From: Bog-756 sp963727075
GTDB lineage: Bacteria; Actinomycetota; Acidimicrobiia; Acidimicrobiales; RAAP-2
DNA length: 64,000 nucleotides
Direction: 5' to 3'
Assembly: GCA_963727075.1 (NCBI GenBank)
Contig: CAVSET010000001.1
Coordinates: 124,001-188,000, forward strand
Shown: positions 47,548 through 57,600 of the stretch, piece after piece
Layout of the letters: each line of letters starts with the position of its first letter
Numbering within the stretch: position 1 is the stretch's first letter
Notes under the pieces: generated by a model
Told to the model about the DNA's origin: nothing
The model's database searches: none
What the model saw: only the letters and a program-made list of their open reading frames with translations
Position numbers and translations under genes: made by a program

Positions 47548-47925
47548 ATGAATGGCTGGCTGCTCTGGCACCTGTGACAGGCCCCCTGAACCGTGATGGG
47601 AACTGGTAGCACCCCATAGGCGTCGTCCGCTCGAGGATACGCCGCTCGTCACGGCGTCAACGCCGAGTCCTTCGGATGGCTTCGCCAGCGTTGACCCCGG
47701 CTCCTCGCCAGCGCGCGCCCTCTTCCAGGACGACGCCTCGGAGACCAGGACAAAAAGAAGAAGGGAAGCTCTTGACACGGCCCCACCCCTTCATGAACGG
47801 CGATAGGGGGCAGTCCTTACAATTTGCGGAGTTGTGGGTCCTTAAAGACGAAACGACTCCTTGGGGCTACGTCGGTCGTCTCAATGTGTGACTGAGCAAT
47901 AGACGAACTTGTTTGGAGTTGCGGT
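47548..47925. other. no recognisable gene
   Basis: About 380 bp between the IS110 end and the cyclase gene. Open frames here show no family resemblance. Confidence 0.5.
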
Positions 47926-49263
47926 TCAACCGGAGACCGCGTAGAGCTTCCAGCTCCCCGGCACCCCCTTCAGCACGTGCTCACCTCGGTCATTGAACTC
48001 AATGCCCGAGCCAACCACGAGGTCCTTGACGGTGCCCGAGACAAGAACTTCGCTCGGTGAGGCCAAAGAACCGACGCGAGCTGCGATGTGAACGGCGAGG
48101 CCGCCCAGATCGTTGCCCCTCACCTCGCATTCACCGGTGTGGAGACCCATGCGCAGCTCGATACCGAGGGCTCGGGTGGCGTCGATGATCACCTGGCCAC
48201 AACGGATGGCTCGAGCCGGACCATCGAAGGAAGCGACGAAGCCGTCTCCTGTCGTGTTGACCTCCCGGCCTCGGAAGATCCGAAGCTGTTCCCGGACGAT
48301 TTGATCGTGGCGATCCAACAAGGACCGCCACCGTTGATCACCCAGCGAGGCTGCACGTTCGGTTGATCCGACGATATCGGTGAAGAGTACAGAGACCAGC
48401 ACTCGGTCGATATCGGTAAGTGGTCTTGTACCGGTCAAGAACTCGGCCACTTCGTCGAAGATCAGGGCCTGCTGGCTGAATATCAACATGTCGTCGCCCG
48501 GCAGCGCGACGAACTTGGATCCCTCAATGTGTTCAGCCACATAGCGCCCATGAGCCATGGGTAGGAAGCTTTGGTTGTCGGCGCTCAGGACCAGCGTGGG
48601 CGTCCGGAGGAGCGGGAGCACCGGGCGAACATCGAGGTTCCGAAGCAGGTAGTCGTACTGTGCGGCCGCGGTTCTCGGGGTGACCGACGACCGGAAGAGC
48701 CGAGCAAGAGCATCGCGGCGAACTGGGTCTTCTTCCGGGCCAGCTGCACCAGCAAGCGAGAGAAACTCCGGCGTGCCCCAATGGGTCCGGAGGAACTCGA
48801 TGACGAAATCGAGCGCTTCAGGTGTAAAACCGATCGGATAGTCGTCAGCGACTAGATATCGGGCAGTGGTATTGCACAGCACCAGGGAATCGACCCGTTC
48901 GGGATGGGCAGCGGCATAGAGGATCGCGATCGGGCCAGCATCGACCGTCGCGAGAATGGATGTCTGCTCGGACCCAACCGCGTTGAGGACGCTTTCGATG
49001 TCTTCCGTCCACTCCTCCCATGTTGGTATGGCGTTCCGCGGCACACCGTCAGATGCCCCTGTGCCTCGTCGATCGAGAAAGATTAAGCGACGTAACGACG
49101 CCAGCCGTCTGAGGAAGTCGGCAACCTCGCGGTCCTCCCACGCCATTTCGACGTTGCTGCCAAGCCCGTTGAAGAAGAGGAGGTCGGAAGGTCCCTCTCC
49201 GAGGACCTGGTAGGCAACGTCAGCATCCCCGACGGCGACGTACTTGGTGTCCGGACGATTCAT
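47926..49263 (-). CDS. alpha/beta hydrolase-like domain fused to class III adenylate cyclase
   Basis: 445 residues. Residues 1-280 follow the alpha/beta hydrolase fold (IAYQVLGEGP-like start, FNGLGSNVEMAWED, FLDRRGTGASDG), but the nucleophile elbow reads ATVDAGPI instead of GxSxG and the usual histidine near LPGDDM is lost, so this half is probably a ligand sensor. Residues 290-445 are a cyclase catalytic domain: VLFTDIVGSTERA (metal Asp), VNTTGDGFVASF (second Asp, with Asn where adenylate cyclases often have Lys) and MGLHTGECEV. It probably makes cAMP in response to a small molecule. Its ATG overlaps the upstream small gene (ATGA). Confidence 0.9.
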   Translation of the reverse strand: MNRPDTKYVAVGDADVAYQVLGEGPSDLLFFNGLGSNVEMAWEDREVADFLRRLASLRRLIFLDRRGTGASDGVPRNAIPTWEEWTEDIESVLNAVGSEQTSILATVDAGPIAILYAAAHPERVDSLVLCNTTARYLVADDYPIGFTPEALDFVIEFLRTHWGTPEFLSLAGAAGPEEDPVRRDALARLFRSSVTPRTAAAQYDYLLRNLDVRPVLPLLRTPTLVLSADNQSFLPMAHGRYVAEHIEGSKFVALPGDDMLIFSQQALIFDEVAEFLTGTRPLTDIDRVLVSVLFTDIVGSTERAASLGDQRWRSLLDRHDQIVREQLRIFRGREVNTTGDGFVASFDGPARAIRCGQVIIDATRALGIELRMGLHTGECEVRGNDLGGLAVHIAARVGSLASPSEVLVSGTVKDLVVGSGIEFNDRGEHVLKGVPGSWKLYAVSG

Positions 49264-49481
49264 GAGGCAAACAGTTTGGCTTGCATTCCAGCTCGATGTT
49301 GGAACTCTTCTTCGGCGAGATCTTGCGTGTCACGAGCCATCGTCCTCACTCCAGACGCCATGACGATTCGCTGCCCGAGGCGATCGACCAGACAATCGTG
49401 CTCATCAACCAATACATCGTGCGCTGGCGTCTGTCGGGCAGCGCTTGCCATCTGATCGTCCGAGGGGCGAGTCACGACCAT
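49260..49481 (-). CDS. small protein coupled to the cyclase gene
   Basis: 73 residues from an ATG at 49481: charged and helical (DEHDCLVDRLGQRIVMASGVRTMARDTQDLAEEEFQHRAG), no known family. Its stop overlaps the cyclase start as ATGA, which argues for real translation and a joint role. Confidence 0.5.
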   Translation of the reverse strand: MVVTRPSDDQMASAARQTPAHDVLVDEHDCLVDRLGQRIVMASGVRTMARDTQDLAEEEFQHRAGMQAKLFAS

Positions 49482-50064
49482 TTGGCCACGTTCGATATCC
49501 GCTGTTGACCCGGTGGTATGGGATACCCAGATGCCGCTCGTTATCGGCTGCGGTCTCAGGCGGTCTACAACCACTGTCCGGTCAGCGGCTCCTCCCGATG
49601 CGGTCGTTCTCCGTCGCTCAGGGACACGTGGACAGGATTGAGCCGCACGGGCGCCCAAACGCTCGTCATGAGCCTTGTGCCCAGCGTTCCCGCGTTGAAG
49701 GTTCGAGAAGGCGTGAATCGAACACTCGGGCCACCCATCGCTTCGACATCGGCCTCGGTCCACACCGCTCTCAGGTGCGTTGCCTCGCCATCATCTGTCA
49801 TCTACCCATCTTGCCCGACCAGCCTGTGGGTCGCTTCCGATTGAGCGACCAGGGTCAGGCTGCGGCACTAGTGGGGGCAGGTATAAGCGCCGCCTACCCG
49901 GTGTTAGAGGGCGCTTTGATCCGAGCGGTGACGGCACGTTGCGGGCGGGATCAATCCCGTCCTCGCTACTCCGAAAAGTCCCATCACACCCTGGACGCCG
50001 GCACCAACATGTAAGTGGCTTTGGAGCGCGTGAGGACTCGCGGGTGCAGGCCGTTGTCGCTGAT
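49482..50064. other. mostly unassigned; possible small leftward ORF at 49565-49801 and a repeated motif
   Basis: A 78-residue leftward frame (49565-49801) starts MTDDGEATHLRAVWTEADVEAMGG but has no recognised family and only a weak ribosome-binding site. The 17-mer TGACCCGGTGGTATGGG at 49505-49521 recurs at 45908-45924. Nothing else is identifiable. Confidence 0.4.
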
Positions 50065-50430
50065 CTACTTAGCTGGTTGGTGGTAGCAGGCGACGTCGTA
50101 CTGTGAGGCTACTAAGCCGCCATTCGTCGTATGGCCCACACCATTTGTCGTCTTGCCCGCAGTGGAAGGCCCATTCCCGGCGTAGTGCGTACCTCCGTTG
50201 CCACCAGAGCTCGTCGCAGAGGGCTCGTTGAACGGAGACCCTGGCGAGGAGCTGGCGTGGCCGGGTTCTTGGCCGCCGGCAGCAACGATGCTTTGACAGG
50301 ACTGCGTCGCGTTGCCGGTCCCGCTCGGATTGCTCGGACTCTGTCCCGCAGGGGTGGCCCCAAAGGCTGGAGTTGCCAGCCCCACGCTGATGAAGCCGGC
50401 TATAGCTGTGGCTGCGACAATGTGCTTCAT
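50065..50430 (-). CDS. small secreted Gly/Ser-rich protein
   Basis: 121 residues with a clear Sec signal peptide (MKHIVAATAIAGFISVGLATPAFGATP) and a low-complexity mature part rich in Gly, Ser, Asn and Pro, with one Cys near each end (TQSCQSIV, DVACYHQP). AGGAA precedes the ATG at 50430. Similar small exported proteins with unknown roles are common in actinobacteria. Confidence 0.7.
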   Translation of the reverse strand: MKHIVAATAIAGFISVGLATPAFGATPAGQSPSNPSGTGNATQSCQSIVAAGGQEPGHASSSPGSPFNEPSATSSGGNGGTHYAGNGPSTAGKTTNGVGHTTNGGLVASQYDVACYHQPAK

Positions 50431-51175
50431 ATATTCCTGCCTGGCCGAAGTCGGTCGTGACGACCCTACCCCCCTTGCTAATACGGATGGAGGGGCAGTA
50501 GGGATCACCACTTCGCCGATTTTTTTCTGGGCGATGCGCCGGGACTGAGACACCGAAACGTCGCAATGGCAGAGGATACGAGAACTCGTTTCATCTCTCC
50601 CTCCTTGCTACGTGTCGATTCCTTCTTGGACCATCGCCACGCGAGGCCATCCCCGAAGTGCCTGGTTGGGGGTCACCCCTGTCCTGGGGCCAGTCCGGTC
50701 GACAGGAGCAGAAGGGGGAGCGAGGTCTGAGGTCGGCTAAACCATCTTTCGGTTGTGGACCTTCCGGTACTACACCGACTTTCTTGGTTCTGGACATTCC
50801 CGAAGGACCGAGACTTTCTGCCCGGATACACCTCTGGTCTCTGACGATCTGACTGCCTCAGTTGTGAGTCATGGTCGACTCCATGGTGATTCTCGGAGCC
50901 CTGTCGGGGTGATCGACCACCCCACCACCCCCGACGCCACACAGGGCCATTTGGGGGCCGATCAGGGCTTCCTGGGGGCGCACCGGTGATGAACCCGCTA
51001 CTGTTGGAAGTTGGTCGGTCCGGTGACGGTGTTAGCGATCTGACACCGTTCACTTTGGAAGTGCCCTCCTGTTGCAAGGTTTCTGCTGTCTCGAGAACAG
51101 CAGTCTCCCTTGTGCGGAGGGCTTTTCCGCGGACAGCGGGCAGGGCAGGTCAGGCGGCCTCGTGAATGATCAGGG
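50431..51175. other. no recognisable gene; hairpin near 51083-51103
   Basis: About 745 bp. Only short frames without family resemblance occur. The 21-bp near-palindrome centred on CTCGAG at 51083-51103 (arms CTGCTGT and ACAGCAG) could be a terminator for the leftward genes to its right. The promoter of the secreted-protein gene should be near 50450-50500. Confidence 0.45.
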
Positions 51176-51352
51176 CTAGACAAACTCGGTCGCGTACCGG
51201 GTGCCGACGCCGAGAGGACCGTCAGTGACTCTGTTGATCCGCTTCATCATGGGATTCCACTCTGGCTGGTGGCAGTGCTCGCTGCAGTAGTCAAAGACAT
51301 CCGTCGGAGATCGGTCGATGTTCACTTCCGCTTCGATGTTTGCTGGCTTCAT
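51176..51352 (-). pseudogene. truncated SRPBCC (polyketide cyclase-like) protein
   Basis: 58 residues: MKPANIEAEVNIDRSPTDVFDYCSEHCHQPEWNPMMKRINRVTDGPLGVGTRYATEFV is the N-terminal third of a SRPBCC/START-like domain, then an in-frame TAG. Complete members are about 150 residues. AGAGGTGG precedes the ATG at 51352. It starts 26 bp after the acyltransferase stop, in the same direction, so both were one operon. Confidence 0.65.
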
Positions 51353-51378
51353 ATTCCACCTCTGCTAATGAAAGAGTC

Positions 51379-52724
51379 CTATTCGTCGAAGGCCCAATCG
51401 GGCCGTATCGCATCCAGCTCGTGTCGGAGGCCATCCAGCAGCACGTCGAGATCCGGTATCACATCAGGATCCACTGTCAGGGTCATGGTGACTGACCCCG
51501 TATAGGACATGACGGCGAACGCGGACCGCGACGTTGCCAGCGAGCACGTTGAGGGGAATGATGTCGCTCACGGTTGCGCCAAGGAACGACACCGGGCTGT
51601 CTGGACCTCGCAGGTTCGTCGCGAAAGTGTGGACCAGGTGCTGGTGGTTCACGCCCCAGCGGAGCAAGTGCAGTGCGCCGAAAGCGCGAAACACCGGGAC
51701 CAGAAGAGCCGCCGACGCTCCGCGGGTCCGAGCCTTGTGTGCGCGGGTGGCCGCAGCGATGGCTTCGAGGCGCGTGGTCGCCTCACCGCTGGTGGTCACG
51801 GCAACCGGCATCACGCCGACCTGGTTCCCCAACGCGCCAGCCGAGGCCTGAGACCGGCCTGATACGGGCACGGAGATGATGAAGGGATCCACGTGCTCCC
51901 CCCGGTGGGCAAGCAGCTTGCCGAGAGCGCCACCCATCGCGGCCAACATCACGTCATTGACGCTGGCACCGTCCGCGTGGGCAACTGCTCGGATCTGCTT
52001 GAGGTCGGCACTGGCAGTGGCAAAGCGCCGGCGCGCACCGACCGGGCGGTTGATCGAGCACCGAGCGGCACGCGGTGCCGAGCCTGAACGCAACTCGGCC
52101 AGCGCGGCAAGGATCGTGCCCGGCACACGATGAAGGTGAGCTAGCACGCCGAGCCCGCGACGAGGCAGCGTCATAGACGAGGGCCGAGCGGCGTGGAGAC
52201 GGAGCGGGCGATTCGATGCTCGGCGTGGACATCCCACCGTCGACGAGGCTCGCCAACACCGCCAGTCCACCCATGCCGTCGGCGAGGACGTGGTGGAAGA
52301 TGACCACCAGGGCACAGCCTCCGTCGGCGAGCCCTTCGACCAGCGTCGCTGACCACAGCGGACTGTGAGCGGGAAGCGGACGTGTGACCAGTGTGGCGGC
52401 GGTGGCGAGGAGTGCCGTGTCGTCGCCCGGAGCCCCGATCGCAACCGTCTCCACGTGGTGGGCGATGTCGAAGTCCTGATCGTCGACCCACACGGGCCTG
52501 CCACAACCCCACGGCGTTGGCACCAGCTGCTGTCGTAACCGCCGGATTCCCCCGATCCGGTCGGCGATGCTTCTCCGAACGTCATCGATGCGAAGGGCGG
52601 TGCCGGGGCCAAAGCGCAGCAGGGCACCGACTTGCCTCGGTGCCGGACCGATGTCGGAGGCAAGCTCCATCATGTCGGCGGAGCTGGCCCGTTCGATCGG
52701 GGTACTCCGAATGCCAGGTCTCAC
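51379..52724 (-). CDS. wax ester synthase/diacylglycerol acyltransferase (WS/DGAT), two frame breaks
   Basis: About 448 residues. The active-site motif HHVLADG (HHxxxDG) is intact; N-terminal ADMMELASDIGPAPRQVGALLRFGPG and C-terminal LLAHRGEHVDPFIISVPVSGRSQ, GNQVGVMPVAV and FATNLRGPDSPVSFLGATVSDIIPL are typical. Frames change near 52180 and 51530; the tail reads FAVMSYTGSVTMTLTVDPDVIPDLDVLLDGLRHEL to a TAG at 51379. The enzyme makes storage triacylglycerol or wax esters from acyl-CoA. The GTG at 52724 is a tentative start. Confidence 0.87.
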
Positions 52725-52942
52725 CTCACAATGATGCTGCCGTTGACCCCGGTGCTAGAAGGGCCGAAGGTCCCGCCGGTAGGTGTCGATACCGGACGGA
52801 GTCTAGATATCCCAAATCGCCGGGAACGGGGCGGCTACAGGTGCCCCCCGACCGGCGAATCGGGGATGGCCTCGCACGGCAGGCACCAGCTATCCGGCGG
52901 CCGACGGGCCCCCCGAGCTGAGGGAGTTTCCGCTGACCGCGA

Positions 52943-53218
52943 TTATCGATCGGTCCACGTCGAAGAAGCGAGCGTCCCTGCATCGGTGTCGGCCTGATGC
53001 ACCCAGGCCCGCACCGCGGTCTCGCCCGGGTCGAAGTCCCGGGCTACCTGGCTGATGCTGCGATCACCGTGCTGGCACAGCTCGACGATCTCGGCCTTGA
53101 ACTCCGGGGTGAACGACCGACGAGGACGGGGCTTCTTCCGTTCCATGGTCTCCATTTTGGAGATCCTTTCCGGGGCCATGCCCTGATGGTGGATGTCCGT
53201 CAGACCGGTGGAAGCCCA
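52943..53218 (-). mobile_element. IS3-family remnant: truncated orfA and one inverted repeat
   Basis: Encodes MERKKPRPRRSFTPEFKAEIVELCQHGDRSISQVARDFD and RAWVHQADTDAG, the N-terminal half of an IS3 OrfA, then loses similarity near 52990. TGTCCGTCAGACCGG at 53194 begins a 25-bp inverted repeat of the same type as those of the IS3 element at 41801. orfB and the other end are missing. Confidence 0.75.
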
Positions 53219-53457
53219 GTCCCGCCAAACGACGGTCGGAGTCGGGTCCCCGGGGCCAGAGCGGCCCAGGGCGTCGCTGGTGAGAAGGTTGGGACCTTCG
53301 GCACTGTCCAGACTGTCATTGAGGGACAACTGTGGAGATGCGCTATCGGTAAGTCGATCGGGGTGGGCGAGTTGCGTCTACCGAGCGTGAATGGCCAGGG
53401 AAAGGCAGATGGCGATGCGCACGAAAGGATCCTTCTCATTCGAGGGGTGCCATCCGA

Positions 53458-54657
53458 ATGCTGATAGCAAGCGTGCTGGTTCTCGGCACACTGTTCGTCG
53501 GCATAGGGTCCGCTCACCCGCCTACTGCGCAGAGTGCGACGCCGATCATCCGCGCCGCCTTCTACTACCCCTGGTTCCCGGGCGCCTGGACGCAGAACGG
53601 CATCTACCCCTACACGAAGTACACACCGAGCAACGGTTATTACTCCTCCAATGACGCTTCCGTGGTGAAGCAACAGATTGCCGCCATGCAGTACGGCCAC
53701 CTCGACGCTGGAATCATCTCGTGGTGGGGGCAGCCTCCCAGCCCAGAGGACAGTGTGGTTCCCACCGATCTGGCGGCGGCGGCCGGGACCGGGTTCAAGT
53801 GGTCCCTATACTACGAACCGGAGGGTATCGGTGACCCGTCGGTGGCCCAGATCCAGTCCGACCTCAGGTACATCAAGGCCAAGTACGCCTCCGACTCGAG
53901 CTATCTAACCATCGCCGGCAAGCCGGTGCTCTTCGTCTATGCGGATGCTAACGATGGGTGTGGTATGGCGACCCGGTGGTCCCAGGCCAACGCCTCGGAG
54001 GGCTTCTACACGGTGCTGAAGGTGTTCCCCGGCTATGCCGCCTGCGCCGATCAGCCCAGCAGCTGGCACCAGTACGCCCCGGCCACCGCCGAGGACCACC
54101 AACCAGGCTTCAGCTTCTCGATCAGTCCGGGATTCAACAAGGCCGACGAGACGGCGCCGCGCCTGGCCCGAAACCTCGCCACCTGGAACCAGAACATCAA
54201 GGACATGGTGGCCTCCAATGAGCCGCTACAGCTGGTGACGACCTTCAACGAGTGGGGCGAAGGCACCTCAGTCGAGAACGCCACTCAGTGGGCCACCCCA
54301 TCGGGCTACGGAGCCTACCTGGACGTCCTGCACAACGACATCCCGTTGACTCCTCCACCGGTTTCACCGGCACTGAAGCGTTATCCTTATCTCAGCGAAG
54401 TGGTGGGCAACTCGGCGACCCTCAACTGGGGTACTGATCGCTCACAGACCACGGGCACTGCGACCTGGGGCACGGTGGTCAACGGGGCGTGCACGCCGTC
54501 GAACAGTGTGCCGGCCACACGGGTGGCCATTTCGGTCGGCTCGACGAGCGAGTACCAGTGGTCCGCGCACCTTGTGTTTCCCGGACCCGGCACTTACTGC
54601 TATCGCGCGCAGCTCGGCACCACTGACCTTCTGGGCTCGGACCCGTCCCCCAGGTGA
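53458..54657 (+). CDS. secreted GH99-like domain plus purple-acid-phosphatase N-terminal domain (first part of a broken long gene)
   Basis: 399 residues. A signal peptide (MLIASVLVLGTLFVGIGSAHPPTAQSA) is followed by a GH99/GH71-like glycosidase module: IRAAFYYPWFPGAW at the start, AGIISWWGQP, KWSLYYEPEG, KPVLFVYADAND and FNEWGEGTSVE at the end of the barrel. An Fn3-like domain of the kind found before purple acid phosphatases follows (RYPYLSEVVGNSATLNWGTDRSQTTGTATWG). The frame stops at TGA within CCCCCAGGTGAAG, but the phosphatase domain begins at once in the next frame, so a one-base loss in the C run is likely. Confidence 0.8.
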   Translation: MLIASVLVLGTLFVGIGSAHPPTAQSATPIIRAAFYYPWFPGAWTQNGIYPYTKYTPSNGYYSSNDASVVKQQIAAMQYGHLDAGIISWWGQPPSPEDSVVPTDLAAAAGTGFKWSLYYEPEGIGDPSVAQIQSDLRYIKAKYASDSSYLTIAGKPVLFVYADANDGCGMATRWSQANASEGFYTVLKVFPGYAACADQPSSWHQYAPATAEDHQPGFSFSISPGFNKADETAPRLARNLATWNQNIKDMVASNEPLQLVTTFNEWGEGTSVENATQWATPSGYGAYLDVLHNDIPLTPPPVSPALKRYPYLSEVVGNSATLNWGTDRSQTTGTATWGTVVNGACTPSNSVPATRVAISVGSTSEYQWSAHLVFPGPGTYCYRAQLGTTDLLGSDPSPR

Positions 54658-57600
54658 AGACGGCGGCGGCCCCGGGTACACCGTTCTCCTTCGCGGTGGT
54701 CGGGGACTTCGGCCAGGCGACGACCGGCGAGGCCAACGTGATGAGCCAGATCGGAGCGAGCCCGGCCAGCTTCGTGGTGAGCGCCGGCGACAGCGACAAC
54801 ACGGGTGGGAGCGACACCGACTACGGCGACCTGACCCAGGGGAACGTCTTCCCGTCCGCATACCTCCCGAAGATCGGGAGCCGGCCGCTCTTCGCCGCCC
54901 AGGGCAACCACGGATTCACCACCAACCTGCCGTACTTGCAGAACTTTCCGGCCCCGATCGCCGCCCAGTCATCGGGTGGTCGCCACCTCCAGGAGTCCTA
55001 CTGCTGCATCTCGACGATGTCGGGAGCCCAGAACTACGCCAGCTCCTGGTATGCCTTTGACTGGGGGGGAGCCCGCTTCTACGTGCTCGAGGCGGCGTGG
55101 GCCGATGGGCAGGGCGGCTACCAGGGCGACTTCCTGGCCCACTGGAACGGCGCGGTCTCCGGTTGTGGGCCCTGCGGGGCCGAGCTGACCTGGCTGAAAT
55201 CCGACCTTGCCGCCCATGCCAGCACGCCGATCAAGTTCGCCTTCTTCCACTATCCCCTCCACGCCGACAGCAGTAGCCAAGGCTCCGATACCTTTCTCGA
55301 CGGGGCGAACGGTCTCGAAGGGCTGCTGGCCAACAACAACGTGGACGTCGTGTTCAACGGGCACGCGCACCAGTACGAGCGCAACCTCCCCCAGATCCCG
55401 GGCAAGCCGCTGGTGAGCTACGTCACCGGGGCCGGCGGTGCCGCGCTCGGCTCGGTCAGCGGCTGCAGTGCCTTCGACGCCTATGCCGTCGGGACGGGGT
55501 CGTCGTGCAATGCACCGAAGCCGACCTCCGACGCCCACGTCTACGAGTTCCTGCTGGTCACGGTGAACGGCAACCAGGTCACCGTCTCGCCGACCGACTC
55601 GACCGGCCAGGTCTTCGATCAACAGACCTACACCTTCTCGGGATCGCCGCCGCCCAACGACTTCTCGATCACAGCCGCACCGGCCTCGGCGAGCGTGACG
55701 GCCGGCTCGCCTGCCTCGACCACGATCAACACTACGGTGACCAGCGGGGTTGCCCAGTCGGTGACCCTGAGCGCCACCGGTCTGCCCGCTGGGGCGTCGG
55801 CATCCTTCGCCCCCCCCACCGTCAACTCGGGGGCGAGCTCGACCATGAACCTCACGACGGCCTCCACCACGCCGGTCGGCTCCTATCCCCTCACCGTGAC
55901 CGGCACCGGTGCCTCGGCCACCCACTCCACCACCTTCACCCTCACCGTCACCGGGTCGACCGGCACCGCACCCCAACTCGTCCAGAGCGCCGGTTCCTCC
56001 ACGAAGACGGTGACCCTTCCGGCACCGAGCAAGGGGGGCGACCTTCTGGTGCTCTCGGCTGGTGTGTGGACTGGTGTCAGCCAGCCGATCACTGCGGTCA
56101 GCGACGGGAAGAACACCTGGACCAAAGTGCGGGCGACCGCCGTCTCCGGCCAGTACTCCGACGGCGAGATGTGGTACGCCCCGAACGCCGCCTCGGTGAG
56201 CAGCGTGACCGTGACCACCGGCGCCACCGCGGTCGCACTGCGTCTCCAGGAGTTCAGCGGCGTGGCCACGACCAACCCGCTCGACGGTTCGAACGGGGTC
56301 GCGGGCCACAGCACCTCGGCCAGCTCGGGGTCGGTCACGCCTACCGGAGCCAACGATCTTGCGGTGGGCTACATCGCGGGGCACGCCAGCTCTCAGGCGA
56401 TCACCGTCACGTCGCCGGGCTATACGACCCTCCCCCAGCAGAACACGACTAGCCCGAACCTGGTGTCCGTGAAGAGCGGCTATCAGGACCTCACGACCAC
56501 GGCAGCGCAGAGCTTCTCGGGCAACTTCCCGGCCACCATGTACTGGTCGGATGGCATCGCCCTGTTCAAAGCGGGGTCCTCGACTCCGCCGCCGCCCAAC
56601 GACTTCTCGATCACAGCCGCACCGGCCTCGGGGAGCGTGGTGGCCGGCTCGCCTGCCTCGACCACGATCAACACCGTAGTGACCAGCGGCGCTGTCCAGT
56701 CGGTGGGCCTGAGCGCCACCGGTCTGCCCACGGGGACCTCGGCATCCTTCACCCCGTCCAGCGTCAGCTCGGGGGCCAGTTCGACCATGACGATCACCAC
56801 AGCGTCCACGACACCGGTCGGGTCCTACCCGATCACCGTGACCGGGACGGGCACGTCGGCCACCCACTCGACCGCCTTCACCCTCACCGTGATGGCTCCG
56901 GCACCCAACGACTTCTCGGTCTCGGCCTCACCAGCCTCGGCCAGTGCAGCGGCGGGCACCGCCGCCACCAGCACCATCGGCACGGCGATCACCAGCGGGG
57001 TCACCCAATCGGTGGGTCTCAGTGCCACCGGTGCACCATCTGGGGCCCTGGTGTCGTTCTCTCCATCCACGGTCAACTCCGGGGCCAGCTCGACCATGAT
57101 CATCACCACGGCCTCGGGCACGACGCCCGGGCTCTACGCGGTCACGGTGAAGGGGACCGGAACCTCGGCTACCCACACCACCACCTTTGCTCTGACGGTG
57201 ACGACGCCGCCGACCAATGACTTCTCGATCTCAGCCTCGCCGGCCTCGGCCAGTGTGGTGGCGGGTAGTGCCGCGTCGACCGCCATCAACACTGCGGTGA
57301 CCTCTGGGGTGGCCCAATCGATCGGTCTCAGTGCCACCGGTGCACCATCTGGGGCCCTGGTGTCGTTCTCCCCGTCCACGGTCAACTCCGGGGCCAGCTC
57401 GACCATGACCATCACCACGGCGTCGGGGTCGACGCCCGGGCCCTATACGGTCACCGTGACCGGGACCGGAACCTCGGCGGTCCATACCACGAGCTTCACC
57501 CTCACCGTCACCGCACCTTCGGGCACGACGCCCAAGCTCGTCCAGACCGCCAGCGGCACCGAGACTTCCTCGTCCACCACGCTGAGCGGCTCCTTCCCCG

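Noticed and set aside
49565..49801. 78-codon leftward ORF as a confident gene
   Set aside because: No family resemblance and only a weak ribosome-binding site; kept as a possibility in the gap description.
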